NCBI GenBank assembly: GCA_965234545.1
Contig: OZ248348.1
Location: forward strand, 1,759,827 to 1,823,826
Direction of reading: 5' to 3'
Origin: Methylotenera sp965234545
GTDB lineage: Bacteria; Pseudomonadota; Gammaproteobacteria; Burkholderiales; Methylophilaceae
DNA length: 64,000 nt
Shown here: one piece after another, positions 16,017 to 24,011 of the stretch
How positions within the stretch are numbered: position 1 is the stretch's first letter
How the letters are laid out: each line of letters begins with the position of its first letter
The notes under the pieces: model-generated
What the model was told of the DNA's origin: nothing
The model's database searches: none
Seen by the model: the letters and a program-made list of their open reading frames with translations, nothing else
Position numbers and translations under genes: made by a program

Positions 16017-16901
16017 CTATTTCAACCGAACAGCTTCTACCGTTTCATTATCCTCAGTGTTAATAAGTTTATCGTCACAAGCAATAATATCTGTGGTCGG
16101 AAGCCAAAGCATTGAATCCACAGTATCTGCTGCAGCAATCTCCCAAACGCTTCCATCCTCCAACTTCACAATGTCACCATCATCAGAAACAGAATCCACC
16201 CAGTGACCGCTCTCACAACCATGAGATGATGCAACGTTACGTCTAAATTTCTTTTTAGCAAGCGAACTCGGATCGTCTACCTGAGGCTGATGCCTTTGAT
16301 TGATAGCTTCAAGCTCTCGTAGAGTTGGGGCTGCCTGATACTCTTCAGGAGCAAATTTCAATAAGTATCTATTACTTGTAATTTTTTTAACTCCAATAGG
16401 AGCATGCGGGACTTCTACTGTAACAGGTGGAGGGGGCTCAGAAGAAGCTACTGGAGCGGAACTCCAATCAATACCAGAAGGAGGGTTAGGAGCGGGCTCA
16501 GCAGGCTGAGGCTCTTCTATTGCTAAGATTGAAGCAGGGGATTTAGCCGCTTGTTCATTCGAATACAGTATTGCCAGAATCACTACAGGTATCAACATGA
16601 TTCCTATGGTTAGGATAAGACTTTCTACTACCCCTCTTTTTGGACCCTTACTCTCCTCATCAGATACGGCTAATTTCTTAGTCATATAAAAATTACCAAG
16701 CAAATTAAAAGCTATCAATCCACCTATGATTGCAGCCGATCCATACCATCCTTTAAAAAGCAATATAACAACATTTAGCGCAGTTATTAACAAACCAACG
16801 CTAGGAATAAGACCTAGAAGGAATGCGCCTGCAAGCACAGGCTCACCTTGGCTATAAGCATAAACTGCCATAGCAATTAAAACTGCAATTTTTATGAGCA
16901 T
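16017..16901 (-). CDS. Hypothetical membrane protein with Pro-rich linker
   Basis: Not recognised by name. The 294-residue protein has about four membrane segments in residues 1-135 (AVLIAMAVYAYSQGEPVLAGAF; LGLIPSVGLLITALNVVILLF; AAIIGGLIAFNLLGNF; LILTIGIMLIPVVILAILY). A Pro/Glu-rich linker follows (about 145-190), then a soluble C-terminal domain ending GDIVKLEDGSVWEIAAADT...WLPTTDI, a small beta-rich module of unknown role. It is convergent with the polymerase-like gene and follows the lipoprotein gene by about 30 bp. Cargo of the element. Confidence 0.6.
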   Translation of the reverse strand: MLIKIAVLIAMAVYAYSQGEPVLAGAFLLGLIPSVGLLITALNVVILLFKGWYGSAAIIGGLIAFNLLGNFYMTKKLAVSDEESKGPKRGVVESLILTIGIMLIPVVILAILYSNEQAAKSPASILAIEEPQPAEPAPNPPSGIDWSSAPVASSEPPPPVTVEVPHAPIGVKKITSNRYLLKFAPEEYQAAPTLRELEAINQRHQPQVDDPSSLAKKKFRRNVASSHGCESGHWVDSVSDDGDIVKLEDGSVWEIAAADTVDSMLWLPTTDIIACDDKLINTEDNETVEAVRLK

Positions 16902-16930
16902 ATTTTAATTACCATCTGTTATCCCTCTTA

Positions 16931-17293
16931 TTAATCAGGGCAACGATAAACGTTTCCGCTGAGAGTAACATTGGTTTGATGACTGCCACCTGAACCATCC
17001 CAAGCACTTCCTGTTTGTCCAGCTCTTTGAGTAAGAAGGACAATAAGATTTCCACCCATAGCAAAAGCTTTATTTTTTAGAGCATTTCTTGCGCCTGTTT
17101 CAAGATTTTCATTTGACGTCCAAGCACCAGTTAGCAGGTCTCCTTGGTTACCCGTTACATCACCTAAAAACTTACATTCCTTGCCGGGCTCTGTGTTTGT
17201 AATTCGAACAACATGGGATCCCGATACCAGCGGAGTAGCAGCACAACCTACTAGACTCAAAATCAAAAAAGATGGCAGCACTTTCGATAACAT
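16931..17293 (-). CDS. DUF4156-like lipoprotein
   Basis: The chosen ATG at 17293 has GGAGAAG just upstream and gives a 120-residue protein with a lipoprotein signal: MLSKVLPSFLILSLVGC, Cys17 being the lipidation site. The mature part (VRITNTEPGKECKFLGDVTGN ... GARNALKNKAFAMGGNLIVL ... GNVYRCPD) fits the small DUF4156-type lipoproteins, with two Cys that could form a disulfide. Function unknown. An upstream in-frame ATG at 17386 would destroy the signal peptide and is rejected. Confidence 0.7.
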   Translation of the reverse strand: MLSKVLPSFLILSLVGCAATPLVSGSHVVRITNTEPGKECKFLGDVTGNQGDLLTGAWTSNENLETGARNALKNKAFAMGGNLIVLLTQRAGQTGSAWDGSGGSHQTNVTLSGNVYRCPD

Positions 17294-17446
17294 AACTCTT
17301 CTCCCGTGAATTAAAACCAAATAATAAGTATTAAAAAAACAATTATTAAAATGTAGCTTATAGACATCAAAATAACAACAGGCCAAGCAAATAAATTATG
17401 CTTATATGCCGTGGCGTGAATGGCTCTTTAAATTCAATCTTTATGG

Positions 17447-17671
17447 ATGAAAATCCTTAGAAATGAATCAACACTCACCTCACTTGCCAATAATGTTAAA
17501 AAGCACAGGAAGGAAGCAGGGCTGTCGCAAGAAGAGTTAGCATTTCAATGTGACATTGATAGAACTTACATTAGTAAGGTTGAGAGGGGTGTAGCAAATC
17601 CATCGCTTTTAATTTTAGCCAGGATCGCAGAGACGCTTAATGTAAAAATTGAAGATTTAGTAAAAAAGTAA
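17447..17671 (+). CDS. XRE-family HTH regulator
   Basis: A 74-residue, single-domain Cro/C1-type helix-turn-helix protein: SLANNVKKHRKEAGLSQEELAFQCDIDRTYISKVERGVANPSLLILARIAETLNVKIEDLVKK. The recognition helix spans DRTYISKVERG. It is divergent from the lipoprotein gene and probably controls element genes. It resembles orphan regulators on integrative elements and restriction-controller proteins, but no restriction gene is beside it. Confidence 0.82.
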   Translation: MKILRNESTLTSLANNVKKHRKEAGLSQEELAFQCDIDRTYISKVERGVANPSLLILARIAETLNVKIEDLVKK

Positions 17672-17804
17672 CATCAAAGAAATCACTGATATTTTAATCA
17701 GATTTACCAGAAGCGAGAGAATTTGCTCTTTTTTGTAGGCTGCAGGATACATATCAATATTACCTGAACGATGAAAACCGCCCCCCCTATTAAAATTGCA
17801 ATAC

Positions 17805-18779
17805 TTAACCCAACCTCTCAAGTAAGTTTTCTACCCTTAGGTGGGTATAGCGTTGGAGCATTTGCAAAGTCTTATGCCCACTAATGCTGCCAACCTCCAT
17901 GACATTCAGTCCTTTCTCAAACAATCGAGTAATGGCTTCGTGTCTTAGGTCATGGAAATGTAAATCTTTAAGCGCAGCTCTTTTACAGGCACGAATAAAT
18001 GCATATGTAATGGCATGAGCAGTCATACCGAATAAACGACCATCAATTCGTCTAGGAATACCGCTTAAAATGTGTATAGCTATTGAGGATAGAGGTACAA
18101 AGCGATTTTCACCATTCTTAGTTTCTTTAAGCTCCAATACCCGCTTGTTAAAATCCACAGCCTTCCATGTCAGTGAGGCAATCTCACCTCTGCGCATGCC
18201 AGTTTCTATGGCTAACCTTAAAATTGCTGACAAATCCAAAGAACCAGTATGTTTAATCAACAGCTGAACCTCTTCATCACTAACTCTCCTAGCTCTTCCC
18301 TTAGGAAGGGTTGGCATTCTCATGTATTGAATTGGATTATCAAGTGACTCAAATCCCCATTCGGATCTTGCAACAAAATATAAGTGAGAAATAATTGCAA
18401 ATTCTAGCTTGAGTGTATTGGGGGATATGCCTTGTTGAATGCGAGCATCTCGCCAACTAGCAAAATCAGAAGAACGAAGGGTAGACACAAAGCGTTTAGC
18501 TAAAGGGCATCTCAGCCAAGCTTGAATGCGGTACGCTTCAACAGAAGAATGTTTCTTGTGGGGAGTGATTTCTTTGAGATAGCGAGTCAATAGCTCAGAA
18601 AAGATAGTAGTTTCTGCTGCAATACGACTTACGAACACACCTCTATCCATCTCAGACTCTAGAACTCTAGCCCAAGCGATACCTTCTGAACGTGTTGAGA
18701 ATGTTTTTGATTGTTCGGGAAAACCCTTGCGCTGCACTCTTACCTGCCAAGCACCAGAACGCTTACGAAATGTTGCCAT
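17805..18779 (-). CDS. Tyrosine-type site-specific integrase
   Basis: Integrase of the tRNA-His element. Start at 18779 (GGAG six bases upstream) gives about 324 residues. There is an N-terminal arm-binding region (ATFRKRSGAWQVRVQRKGFPEQSKTF), a core-binding domain, then the catalytic Arg (ETGMRRGEIASL), Lys region (ELKETKNGENRFVPL), His-x2-Arg (FHDLRHEAITRLFEKG), and SGHKTLQMLQRYTHL with His and the nucleophilic Tyr. All catalytic residues are present. It lies beside the intact tRNA-His, transcribed away from it and in the same direction as the tRNA. Confidence 0.92.
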   Translation of the reverse strand: MATFRKRSGAWQVRVQRKGFPEQSKTFSTRSEGIAWARVLESEMDRGVFVSRIAAETTIFSELLTRYLKEITPHKKHSSVEAYRIQAWLRCPLAKRFVSTLRSSDFASWRDARIQQGISPNTLKLEFAIISHLYFVARSEWGFESLDNPIQYMRMPTLPKGRARRVSDEEVQLLIKHTGSLDLSAILRLAIETGMRRGEIASLTWKAVDFNKRVLELKETKNGENRFVPLSSIAIHILSGIPRRIDGRLFGMTAHAITYAFIRACKRAALKDLHFHDLRHEAITRLFEKGLNVMEVGSISGHKTLQMLQRYTHLRVENLLERLG

Positions 18780-18793
18780 CTGCTTCTCCAAAA

Positions 18794-18812
18794 AGGACAA
18801 GAGAAGGACAAA
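18794..18812. repeat. Putative right arm-type integrase sites
   Basis: AGGACAAG and AGGACAAA start at 18794 and 18805, 11 bp apart and in the same orientation as the left pair. They lie immediately upstream of the integrase ribosome site, so integrase binding here could also repress its own gene. Confidence 0.5.
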
Positions 18813-18872
18813 GGGTTATTTTCAATACAAGGATGAAATCCTCATACTAATAACTTATTGATTTTACTAAGA

Positions 18873-18957
18873 GAATTTGGGGTGGCTGATGGGGCTCGAA
18901 CCCACGACAACAGGAATCACAATCCTGGACTCTACCAACTGAGCTACAGCCACCATA
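18873..18957. repeat. Right attachment-site repeat of the tRNA-His element
   Basis: This copy contains the complete tRNA-His gene and shares 53 identical bases (18873-18925) with the left repeat, plus the 5' tRNA segment after the left copy's 12-bp deletion. Confidence 0.85.
18878..18954 (-). tRNA. tRNA-His(GTG)
   Basis: Complete 77-nt gene with encoded CCA. The eight-pair acceptor includes the G-1:C73 pair diagnostic of tRNA-His, and the anticodon loop holds GTG. It is last in the Pro-Arg-His cluster and forms the integration site of the adjacent element. With the left copy broken, this is the only functional tRNA-His in the window. Confidence 0.95.
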
Positions 18958-18971
18958 GAGACGCTAAAACA

Positions 18972-19048
18972 TGGTCTGCCCGACAGGAATCGAACCTGTA
19001 ACCCCCAGCTTAGAAGGCTGGTGCTCTATCCGGTTGAGCTACGGGCAG
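18972..19048 (-). tRNA. tRNA-Arg(TCT)
   Basis: 77 nt with encoded CCA; acceptor CTGCCCG pairs with CGGGCAG, anticodon TCT in loop CTTCTAA, T-loop TTCGATT. It lies 17 bp from tRNA-His. Confidence 0.95.
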
Positions 19049-19150
19049 ATTAGGGTTACACGGGTAATATACGGTGCCATGAGTCACATCATATAAAACT
19101 TTTCGGGCTGACTTTTAATAAAGCAACTGAGCAATTCAATTGCAAAATGT

Positions 19151-19227
19151 TGGTCGGCGTGGAGAGATTCGAACTCCCGACATCCTGCTCCCAAAGCAGG
19201 CGCGCTACCAGGCTACGCTACACGCCG
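19151..19227 (-). tRNA. tRNA-Pro(TGG)
   Basis: 77 nt with encoded CCA; acceptor CGGCGTG pairs with CACGCCG, anticodon TGG in loop TTTGGGA. It is first in the minus-strand Pro-Arg-His cluster. Confidence 0.95.
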
Positions 19228-19328
19228 AAGGGCAGAAATATACTGCAATCCGAGCTTTAGGTCAATTCTAATATGTTAAAATGTCGTTTTATTTTTAATA
19301 ATTGTTCAATATTAAGCAGCCCTATCCG

Positions 19329-20186
19329 ATGACAGCGCAAATAATTGATGGCAAAGCCATTGCCGCCACCCTACTCGATTCTATCAAGTTACGCATTGAT
19401 GCAAGACTTAAAGCAAATAGGCGCGCGCCCAGTCTTGCCGTTGTGCTGATAGGCGGCGATCCGGCTTCGGCCATATACGTGCGCAACAAACGTTTGGCAT
19501 GCGAAAAAGTTGGCATCAAGTCACTGGCTTACGATTTGCCTAGTAGCACCAGCGAAGCTGAATTACTAAAACTGATTAAACAATTAAATGAAGATGAAAC
19601 TGTGGATGGCATCCTGGTGCAGTCGCCCTTGCCGGCTCACATCAAAGACGAACACATCATAGAGCAAATCAGTCCAGACAAAGACGTGGATGGCTTTCAC
19701 CCATACAACATTGGCCGTTTGGCAGTGCGTCAACCAACCTTACGCTCTTGCACGCCGTTTGGGGTAATCAAGCTATTGCAAGCGGCCAACATTACCTTGA
19801 TGGGCTTGGATGCGGTCGTGGTGGGGGTGTCCAATCACGTAGGTCGCCCCATGGCATTGGAATTGTTGCTGGCCGGTTGCACCGTCACCAGTTGCCATCG
19901 CCATACCAAAGATTTAGCCAAGGCCATCATGCAAGCTGATTTGGTGGTTGCCGCCGCAGGCAAACCTGGTTTGATAAAAGGAGAGTGGATTAAGCCTGGC
20001 GCGATCGTGATCGACATCGGCATTAACCGATTGGCCGATGGCAGCATAGCCGGTGACGTGGATTTTAATGCCGCTAAAGAACGCGCCGCTTACATTACGC
20101 CTGTACCCGGTGGCGTGGGCCCAATGACGGTCGCCACCTTAATGGAAAACACCTTATTGGCCCTGGAGCTTAGCGAAGCCGCTTAA
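19329..20186 (+). CDS. folD: Methylenetetrahydrofolate dehydrogenase/cyclohydrolase FolD
   Basis: FolD interconverts 5,10-methylene-, methenyl- and 10-formyl-THF with NADP, a central one-carbon route. Motifs: LAVVLIGGDPASAIYVRNKRLACEKVGI with the catalytic Tyr and Lys, DGILVQSPLPAHI, SPDKDVDGFHPYNIGRL, CTPFGVIKLL, the Rossmann VVVGVSNHVGRPMA, and ITPVPGGVGPMTVATLMENT. ATG at 19329 gives 285 residues; a TTG at 19302 would add nine. It is divergent from the tRNA cluster. Confidence 0.96.
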   Translation: MTAQIIDGKAIAATLLDSIKLRIDARLKANRRAPSLAVVLIGGDPASAIYVRNKRLACEKVGIKSLAYDLPSSTSEAELLKLIKQLNEDETVDGILVQSPLPAHIKDEHIIEQISPDKDVDGFHPYNIGRLAVRQPTLRSCTPFGVIKLLQAANITLMGLDAVVVGVSNHVGRPMALELLLAGCTVTSCHRHTKDLAKAIMQADLVVAAAGKPGLIKGEWIKPGAIVIDIGINRLADGSIAGDVDFNAAKERAAYITPVPGGVGPMTVATLMENTLLALELSEAA

Positions 20187-20324
20187 TCAAATTTTTCAAA
20201 GCATTCAAGCCATTAGACTAGTTTTGCATGAATGCTTTATTCGGTGTACACTCACGCGCTAAATTTGTAAGCGCACGTTTAATTACGTTTTTTTAGAATC
20301 TACTTAAGTATTTGGAATCCACTC

Positions 20325-20747
20325 ATGGCAGCCGTTACTAATAAACAATTTACCCCTTATCAGCCTAAAGCCGATGAGCAATACATGAGCAAAAATCAGC
20401 TCAACCACTTCCGTAAGATTTTGAACGAATGGAAACTTGAGTTAAGCGAAGACCTCAATAGAACCGTGCATACCATGCAAGATGAAGTCACGATGTTTGC
20501 TGATCCAAATGATAGGGCCAGCCAAGAAACGGACATGACCTTGGAGTTGCGCAACCGCGACCGCGAGCGCAAATTGATTAAAAAAATTGATGACACTCTG
20601 CGTAATATTGACAGCGGCGACTACGGCTATTGCGAAGGCTGTGGCATAGAAATTGGCCTAAAACGCTTGGAAGCCAGACCAACTGCCACGCTTTGCATCG
20701 ATTGCAAAACGCTGGATGAAATGCGCGAAAAACAAGTCGCGAAATAG
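20325..20747 (+). CDS. dksA: RNA polymerase-binding transcription factor DksA
   Basis: DksA enters the RNA polymerase secondary channel and, with ppGpp, tunes rRNA and amino-acid promoters. The 140-residue protein has the coiled-coil with ASQETDMTLELRNRDRERKLIKKI, including the acidic tip (DPNDRASQE), and the zinc finger CEGCGIEIGLKRLEARPTATLCIDCK (four Cys). N-terminal leader residues 1-20 are variable, as usual. Confidence 0.95.
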   Translation: MAAVTNKQFTPYQPKADEQYMSKNQLNHFRKILNEWKLELSEDLNRTVHTMQDEVTMFADPNDRASQETDMTLELRNRDRERKLIKKIDDTLRNIDSGDYGYCEGCGIEIGLKRLEARPTATLCIDCKTLDEMREKQVAK

Positions 20748-20752
20748 AACAG

Positions 20753-20779
20753 AAAAAAGGCCGCTAAATGCGGCCTTTT
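20753..20779. terminator. Bidirectional terminator between dksA and the metallohydrolase gene
   Basis: AAAAAGGCCGC, loop TAAAT, GCGGCCTTTT. A and T tracts on the two sides allow use by both convergent genes. Confidence 0.85.
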
Positions 20780-20789
20780 GTTTTCACCT

Positions 20790-21725
20790 TCACTCCCACT
20801 CTAACGCCGGGTACAGGGTATTCACATTGCGCCTATTGGCCACATCAAACAACAGCCATTTGTCTTTTTCAGTTGCCGCTGCCGTGTTCATGGTGGCTTC
20901 CATGCTGAGGCCATTTTTAATGCTGGCACGTATGTCGTTTAATAAAACCTGCAAATAGGTTTGCGCCTTATTCATATCCAGCACACCGTCTTGGCTAACT
21001 GGACCATGGCCGGGTACAACTTGCAAAGCACCACTGAGTTTTAGTTTATCCAGTTCGGCTATCAAGCCTTTCACGTCACCCTCAACCACCGGCGTACGCT
21101 CTATAAACAACAAATCACCGCTAAACAATGTTTGCGTTTTGCTGTCCATAACCGTTAAATCGGTATGCGTGTGTGCAACCGGGTGTGCCGTTAGCACCAG
21201 CGATCTGTAACCCAAATCCAAATTTAAACTGCTTTTAACCGCGATGCCGGGCTTAACCAATATGGTGCCCAAGGCATCTTCACCCAGCAACCTAGCATTT
21301 AATTTAGCGTATTGTTCTTGGCGCAATTCCATGGTCGTGGCCAATTTCTCATGCCCAATAAATTCAGGCTCGACTTCATTCAACTGACTGGCCAAGAATG
21401 CGGCGTTGCCGTAGGTGTGGTCAGGATGGACATGGGTGTTAATCACGTATAGAACCGGCAAGGGAGTGACCTTAGCGATAGCCTGACGTAGCAGCTGCCC
21501 TACTTTAAGGCTACCGCCAGTATCGATGACCGCCACCCCCTTGCTACCGACAACAAAGCTAATGTTGCAAATATCGCCTTGGTAGCCCTCGTCTATGTCT
21601 AAATGCGCGCCGTGATGCACATAAATACCCTGCCCCAGCGATTCAATAACGAAATCCTCACTGGATGCTGCATGTGCAGGCATAAGCCAAACTAAGCCAC
21701 TAAGGATAATCATTAAAATACGCAT
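20790..21725 (-). CDS. Metallo-beta-lactamase-fold hydrolase, quinoprotein-relay/SoxH type
   Basis: The 311-residue exported protein has signal peptide MRILMIILSGLVWLMPAHAA. Its zinc-binding set is intact: THVHPDHTYGNAAF, VAHTHTD, the metal-bridging Asp in LFSGDLLFIERTP and VVPGHGPV. The early motif GQGIYVHHGAHLDIDEGYQGDICNISFVVG is like the zinc metallohydrolases found with PQQ-dependent dehydrogenases in methylotrophs. The substrate is not known. Assignment to that subgroup is from family memory; a generic glyoxalase-II-like periplasmic hydrolase is the alternative. Confidence 0.75.
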   Translation of the reverse strand: MRILMIILSGLVWLMPAHAASSEDFVIESLGQGIYVHHGAHLDIDEGYQGDICNISFVVGSKGVAVIDTGGSLKVGQLLRQAIAKVTPLPVLYVINTHVHPDHTYGNAAFLASQLNEVEPEFIGHEKLATTMELRQEQYAKLNARLLGEDALGTILVKPGIAVKSSLNLDLGYRSLVLTAHPVAHTHTDLTVMDSKTQTLFSGDLLFIERTPVVEGDVKGLIAELDKLKLSGALQVVPGHGPVSQDGVLDMNKAQTYLQVLLNDIRASIKNGLSMEATMNTAAATEKDKWLLFDVANRRNVNTLYPALEWE

Positions 21726-21832
21726 GGTTTATTCCTGCATCTAAGGTTATTGATAGAATAATGGGCTATCATGTATTAATTAAGTTTCATTAAATTTGTT
21801 CGTCATTCAAATCAATATACAGGAATACCCGC

Positions 21833-22432
21833 ATGAAACAAACTCCAAGCCGTTACACTAAAACCGCCATCGTCCTGCATTGGCTCATCGCTATTTTTAT
21901 CGCCTTGATGTTTGTCTTAGGTTGGTTCATGGCAGAGTTGCCTAAAGAGGCCCCCAAGCAATTAGCCTTCGACTTATTTGATTTGGGCGTCTACACCTGG
22001 CAATTGGCAGAAGAAGCCAGCCCTAGAACCTTTTATTTCAACTTACATAAATCGCTAGGTCTAACGGTTTTAGCCTTGATCGTTCTGCGTGTTTTATGGC
22101 GCATCACCCACACGCCACCGGCAGCCTTAAGTTCCTACAAAGCCATAGAGAAAAAAATTGCTACGGCCACTCACCACTCCCTGTATTTGCTCATGTTAGC
22201 GGTGCCAGTGACCGGTTTAATCATGGCAACAAACAGCAAATACGGCGTGAAATGGTTCGGCATAGACGTGATTGCCGGCCTAGATAACAAACCCGTTCGC
22301 GATTTTTTTGAATGCACGCATGAGTTCGTTGGTATCGTTTTATTGGTGTTAATAGGCATACATTTACTGGGTGCACTAAAACATAAATTCATCGACAAAG
22401 ATGACACCATGAGCCGCATGAGCTTGAAATAA
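21833..22432 (+). CDS. Cytochrome b561 family protein
   Basis: A 199-residue four-helix inner-membrane di-heme cytochrome, likely moving electrons from quinol to a periplasmic acceptor. Candidate heme-ligand His lie in IVLHWLIAIFIALMF, FNLHKSLGLTVL, TATHHSLYLLMLAVPVTG and IGIHLLGALKHKFID. It is divergent from the exported metallohydrolase, with a MAPEG gene three bases downstream. Confidence 0.88.
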   Translation: MKQTPSRYTKTAIVLHWLIAIFIALMFVLGWFMAELPKEAPKQLAFDLFDLGVYTWQLAEEASPRTFYFNLHKSLGLTVLALIVLRVLWRITHTPPAALSSYKAIEKKIATATHHSLYLLMLAVPVTGLIMATNSKYGVKWFGIDVIAGLDNKPVRDFFECTHEFVGIVLLVLIGIHLLGALKHKFIDKDDTMSRMSLK

Positions 22433-22435
22433 AGC

Positions 22436-22834
22436 ATGCTATTAATTACCGCCATCGTTGCCGGATTACTTTGCTTAATTTTGATTAAGCTATCGTTTGC
22501 CGTAATTAATTTAAGAAGAGAAAACAAAGTTAGCCTTGGTAGCGGTGGTAACGATGCACTAGAAAGAGCCATACGCGCCCAAGCTAATTTTACTGAATAC
22601 GTGCCGACCGGCCTTATTCTGATAGCTTGCTTGGAAGTAAATGGTGCGCCTTGGTGGCTAGTGCTTCTCCCCAGCCTGACCCTGATTATTGGTCGCGTGT
22701 TTCATGCGCTAGGTATTAATCAAGCCCCGCCAAATTTTTCAAAAAGGGTGCTGGGCATGAAATTCACCTTTTATACCTTAATTGCTTTAGCCATCGTTAA
22801 TATAGCCTGGTCCGTGTATCAATTAGTCGGCTAA
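22436..22834 (+). CDS. MAPEG family membrane protein
   Basis: The 132-residue protein has four membrane helices and the MAPEG signature ALERAIRAQANFTEYVPTGLI, followed by ARG-like VFHALGI. Eukaryotic relatives are glutathione transferases or leukotriene synthases; the bacterial role is largely unknown. It starts three bases after the cytochrome b561 stop, so the two are probably co-expressed. Confidence 0.85.
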   Translation: MLLITAIVAGLLCLILIKLSFAVINLRRENKVSLGSGGNDALERAIRAQANFTEYVPTGLILIACLEVNGAPWWLVLLPSLTLIIGRVFHALGINQAPPNFSKRVLGMKFTFYTLIALAIVNIAWSVYQLVG

Positions 22835-22856
22835 TTTCTAGAAACCCTTGTCCAAT

Positions 22857-22882
22857 AAAAATCCCTCCTAGCGGGATTTTTT
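22857..22882. terminator. Bidirectional terminator between MAPEG gene and hemE
   Basis: AAAAATCCC and GGGATTTTTT around a short loop form a hairpin flanked by A and T tracts, ending two bases before the hemE stop codon. Confidence 0.85.
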
Positions 22883-22883
22883 A

Positions 22884-23948
22884 TTATTGGTGATAGGGCT
22901 GACTGTGGAATCGAACCGCCTCTAACATGGCCGCGGCATTTTCCGGTGGCGTCCACTGCGTGATACCATGCCCTAAATTAAACACATGGCCATGGCCACT
23001 GCCATAGCTAGCCAATACCTTCGCCACTTGCTTGGCTATGGCGTCTGGGGTCGATAACAATATGGCCGGGTCTAAATTACCCTGTAAGGCCACTTTATGA
23101 CCCACACGCTGACGCGCCTGACCTATGTCCACGGCCCAATCCAAACCCAATGCATCGGCGCCTATTTCAGCTTGCGCTTCTAACCATAAGGCACCGCCCT
23201 TGGTAAACACAATGCTGGGCACCGGACGACCATCGTTGCTTTTAATTAAGCCTGACACGATTTTTTGCATGTAATTAAGGGAAAATTCGCCATAAGCATC
23301 GTGTGCTAACGCGCCGCCCCATGAATCAAAAATCATGACGGCTTGGGCGCCAGCAAGAATTTGGGCATTGAGATACTGCGTCACGGTTTGAGCCGTGATG
23401 TCTAAAATACGGTGCAATAAATCCGGTCTGGCATAAGCCATTTTTTTGATGTTCAAGAAGTCAGTGCCGCCTTTGCCTTCCACCATATAGGTCGCCAAGG
23501 TCCAGGGACTGCCAGAAAAGCCTATCAGCGGCAGGCGGCCATCCAGTGTTTTGCGTATTTGCGCCACGGCATCGAAGACGTATTGCAAATCGGCCATGTC
23601 GGGCACGAACAGTTTTTTTATGTCCGCTTCTTCACGCAAAGTGCGTTCGAATTTTGGGCCTTCGCCCTCTTCAAAGTACAAGCCTAAACCCATGGCATCG
23701 GGCACGGTCAAGATGTCTGAAAACAAAATGGCGGCATCCAATAGCGGGAAGCGATCCAAGGGTTGCATGGTCACTTCAGTGGCAAAACTAGGGTTTTTAC
23801 AGAGCTGCAAAAAACTGCCAGCGGTTTTGCGACTTTCACGGTACTCAGGTAAGTAACGACCGGCTTGGCGCATCATCCACACTGGCGTGTAATCGGTGGG
23901 CTGACGCATTAAGGCGCGCAAGAAATTATCGTTTTTCAATGGACTCAT
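22884..23948 (-). CDS. hemE: Uroporphyrinogen decarboxylase HemE
   Basis: HemE removes four acetate carboxylates from uroporphyrinogen III to give coproporphyrinogen III in heme synthesis. The 354-residue TIM-barrel protein shows PVWMMRQAGRYLPEYR, the catalytic Asp region LDAAILFSDILTVPDAMGL, LIGFSGSPWTLATYMVEGKG, FDSWGGAL and the terminal NLGHGITQWTPPEN. It is separated from gltD by a short palindromic intergenic repeat. Confidence 0.97.
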   Translation of the reverse strand: MSPLKNDNFLRALMRQPTDYTPVWMMRQAGRYLPEYRESRKTAGSFLQLCKNPSFATEVTMQPLDRFPLLDAAILFSDILTVPDAMGLGLYFEEGEGPKFERTLREEADIKKLFVPDMADLQYVFDAVAQIRKTLDGRLPLIGFSGSPWTLATYMVEGKGGTDFLNIKKMAYARPDLLHRILDITAQTVTQYLNAQILAGAQAVMIFDSWGGALAHDAYGEFSLNYMQKIVSGLIKSNDGRPVPSIVFTKGGALWLEAQAEIGADALGLDWAVDIGQARQRVGHKVALQGNLDPAILLSTPDAIAKQVAKVLASYGSGHGHVFNLGHGITQWTPPENAAAMLEAVRFHSQPYHQ

Positions 23949-23953
23949 GTTTA

Positions 23954-24000
23954 ACCACGCAGACAGCGCTGCTAAGCAATGGTCTGCGTGCCTTTGTGGT
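23954..24000. repeat. Intergenic inverted repeat (CCACGCAGAC type)
   Basis: ACCACGCAGAC and GTCTGCGTG plus outer GTGGT face each other around a 17-nt centre between hemE and gltD. A related but longer palindrome with ACCACAGAGGCACAG arms occurs at 41449-41527. It resembles the accac/gtggt intergenic palindromes scattered in many proteobacterial genomes. Confidence 0.6.
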
Positions 24001-24011
24001 GTAGCGTTTGA

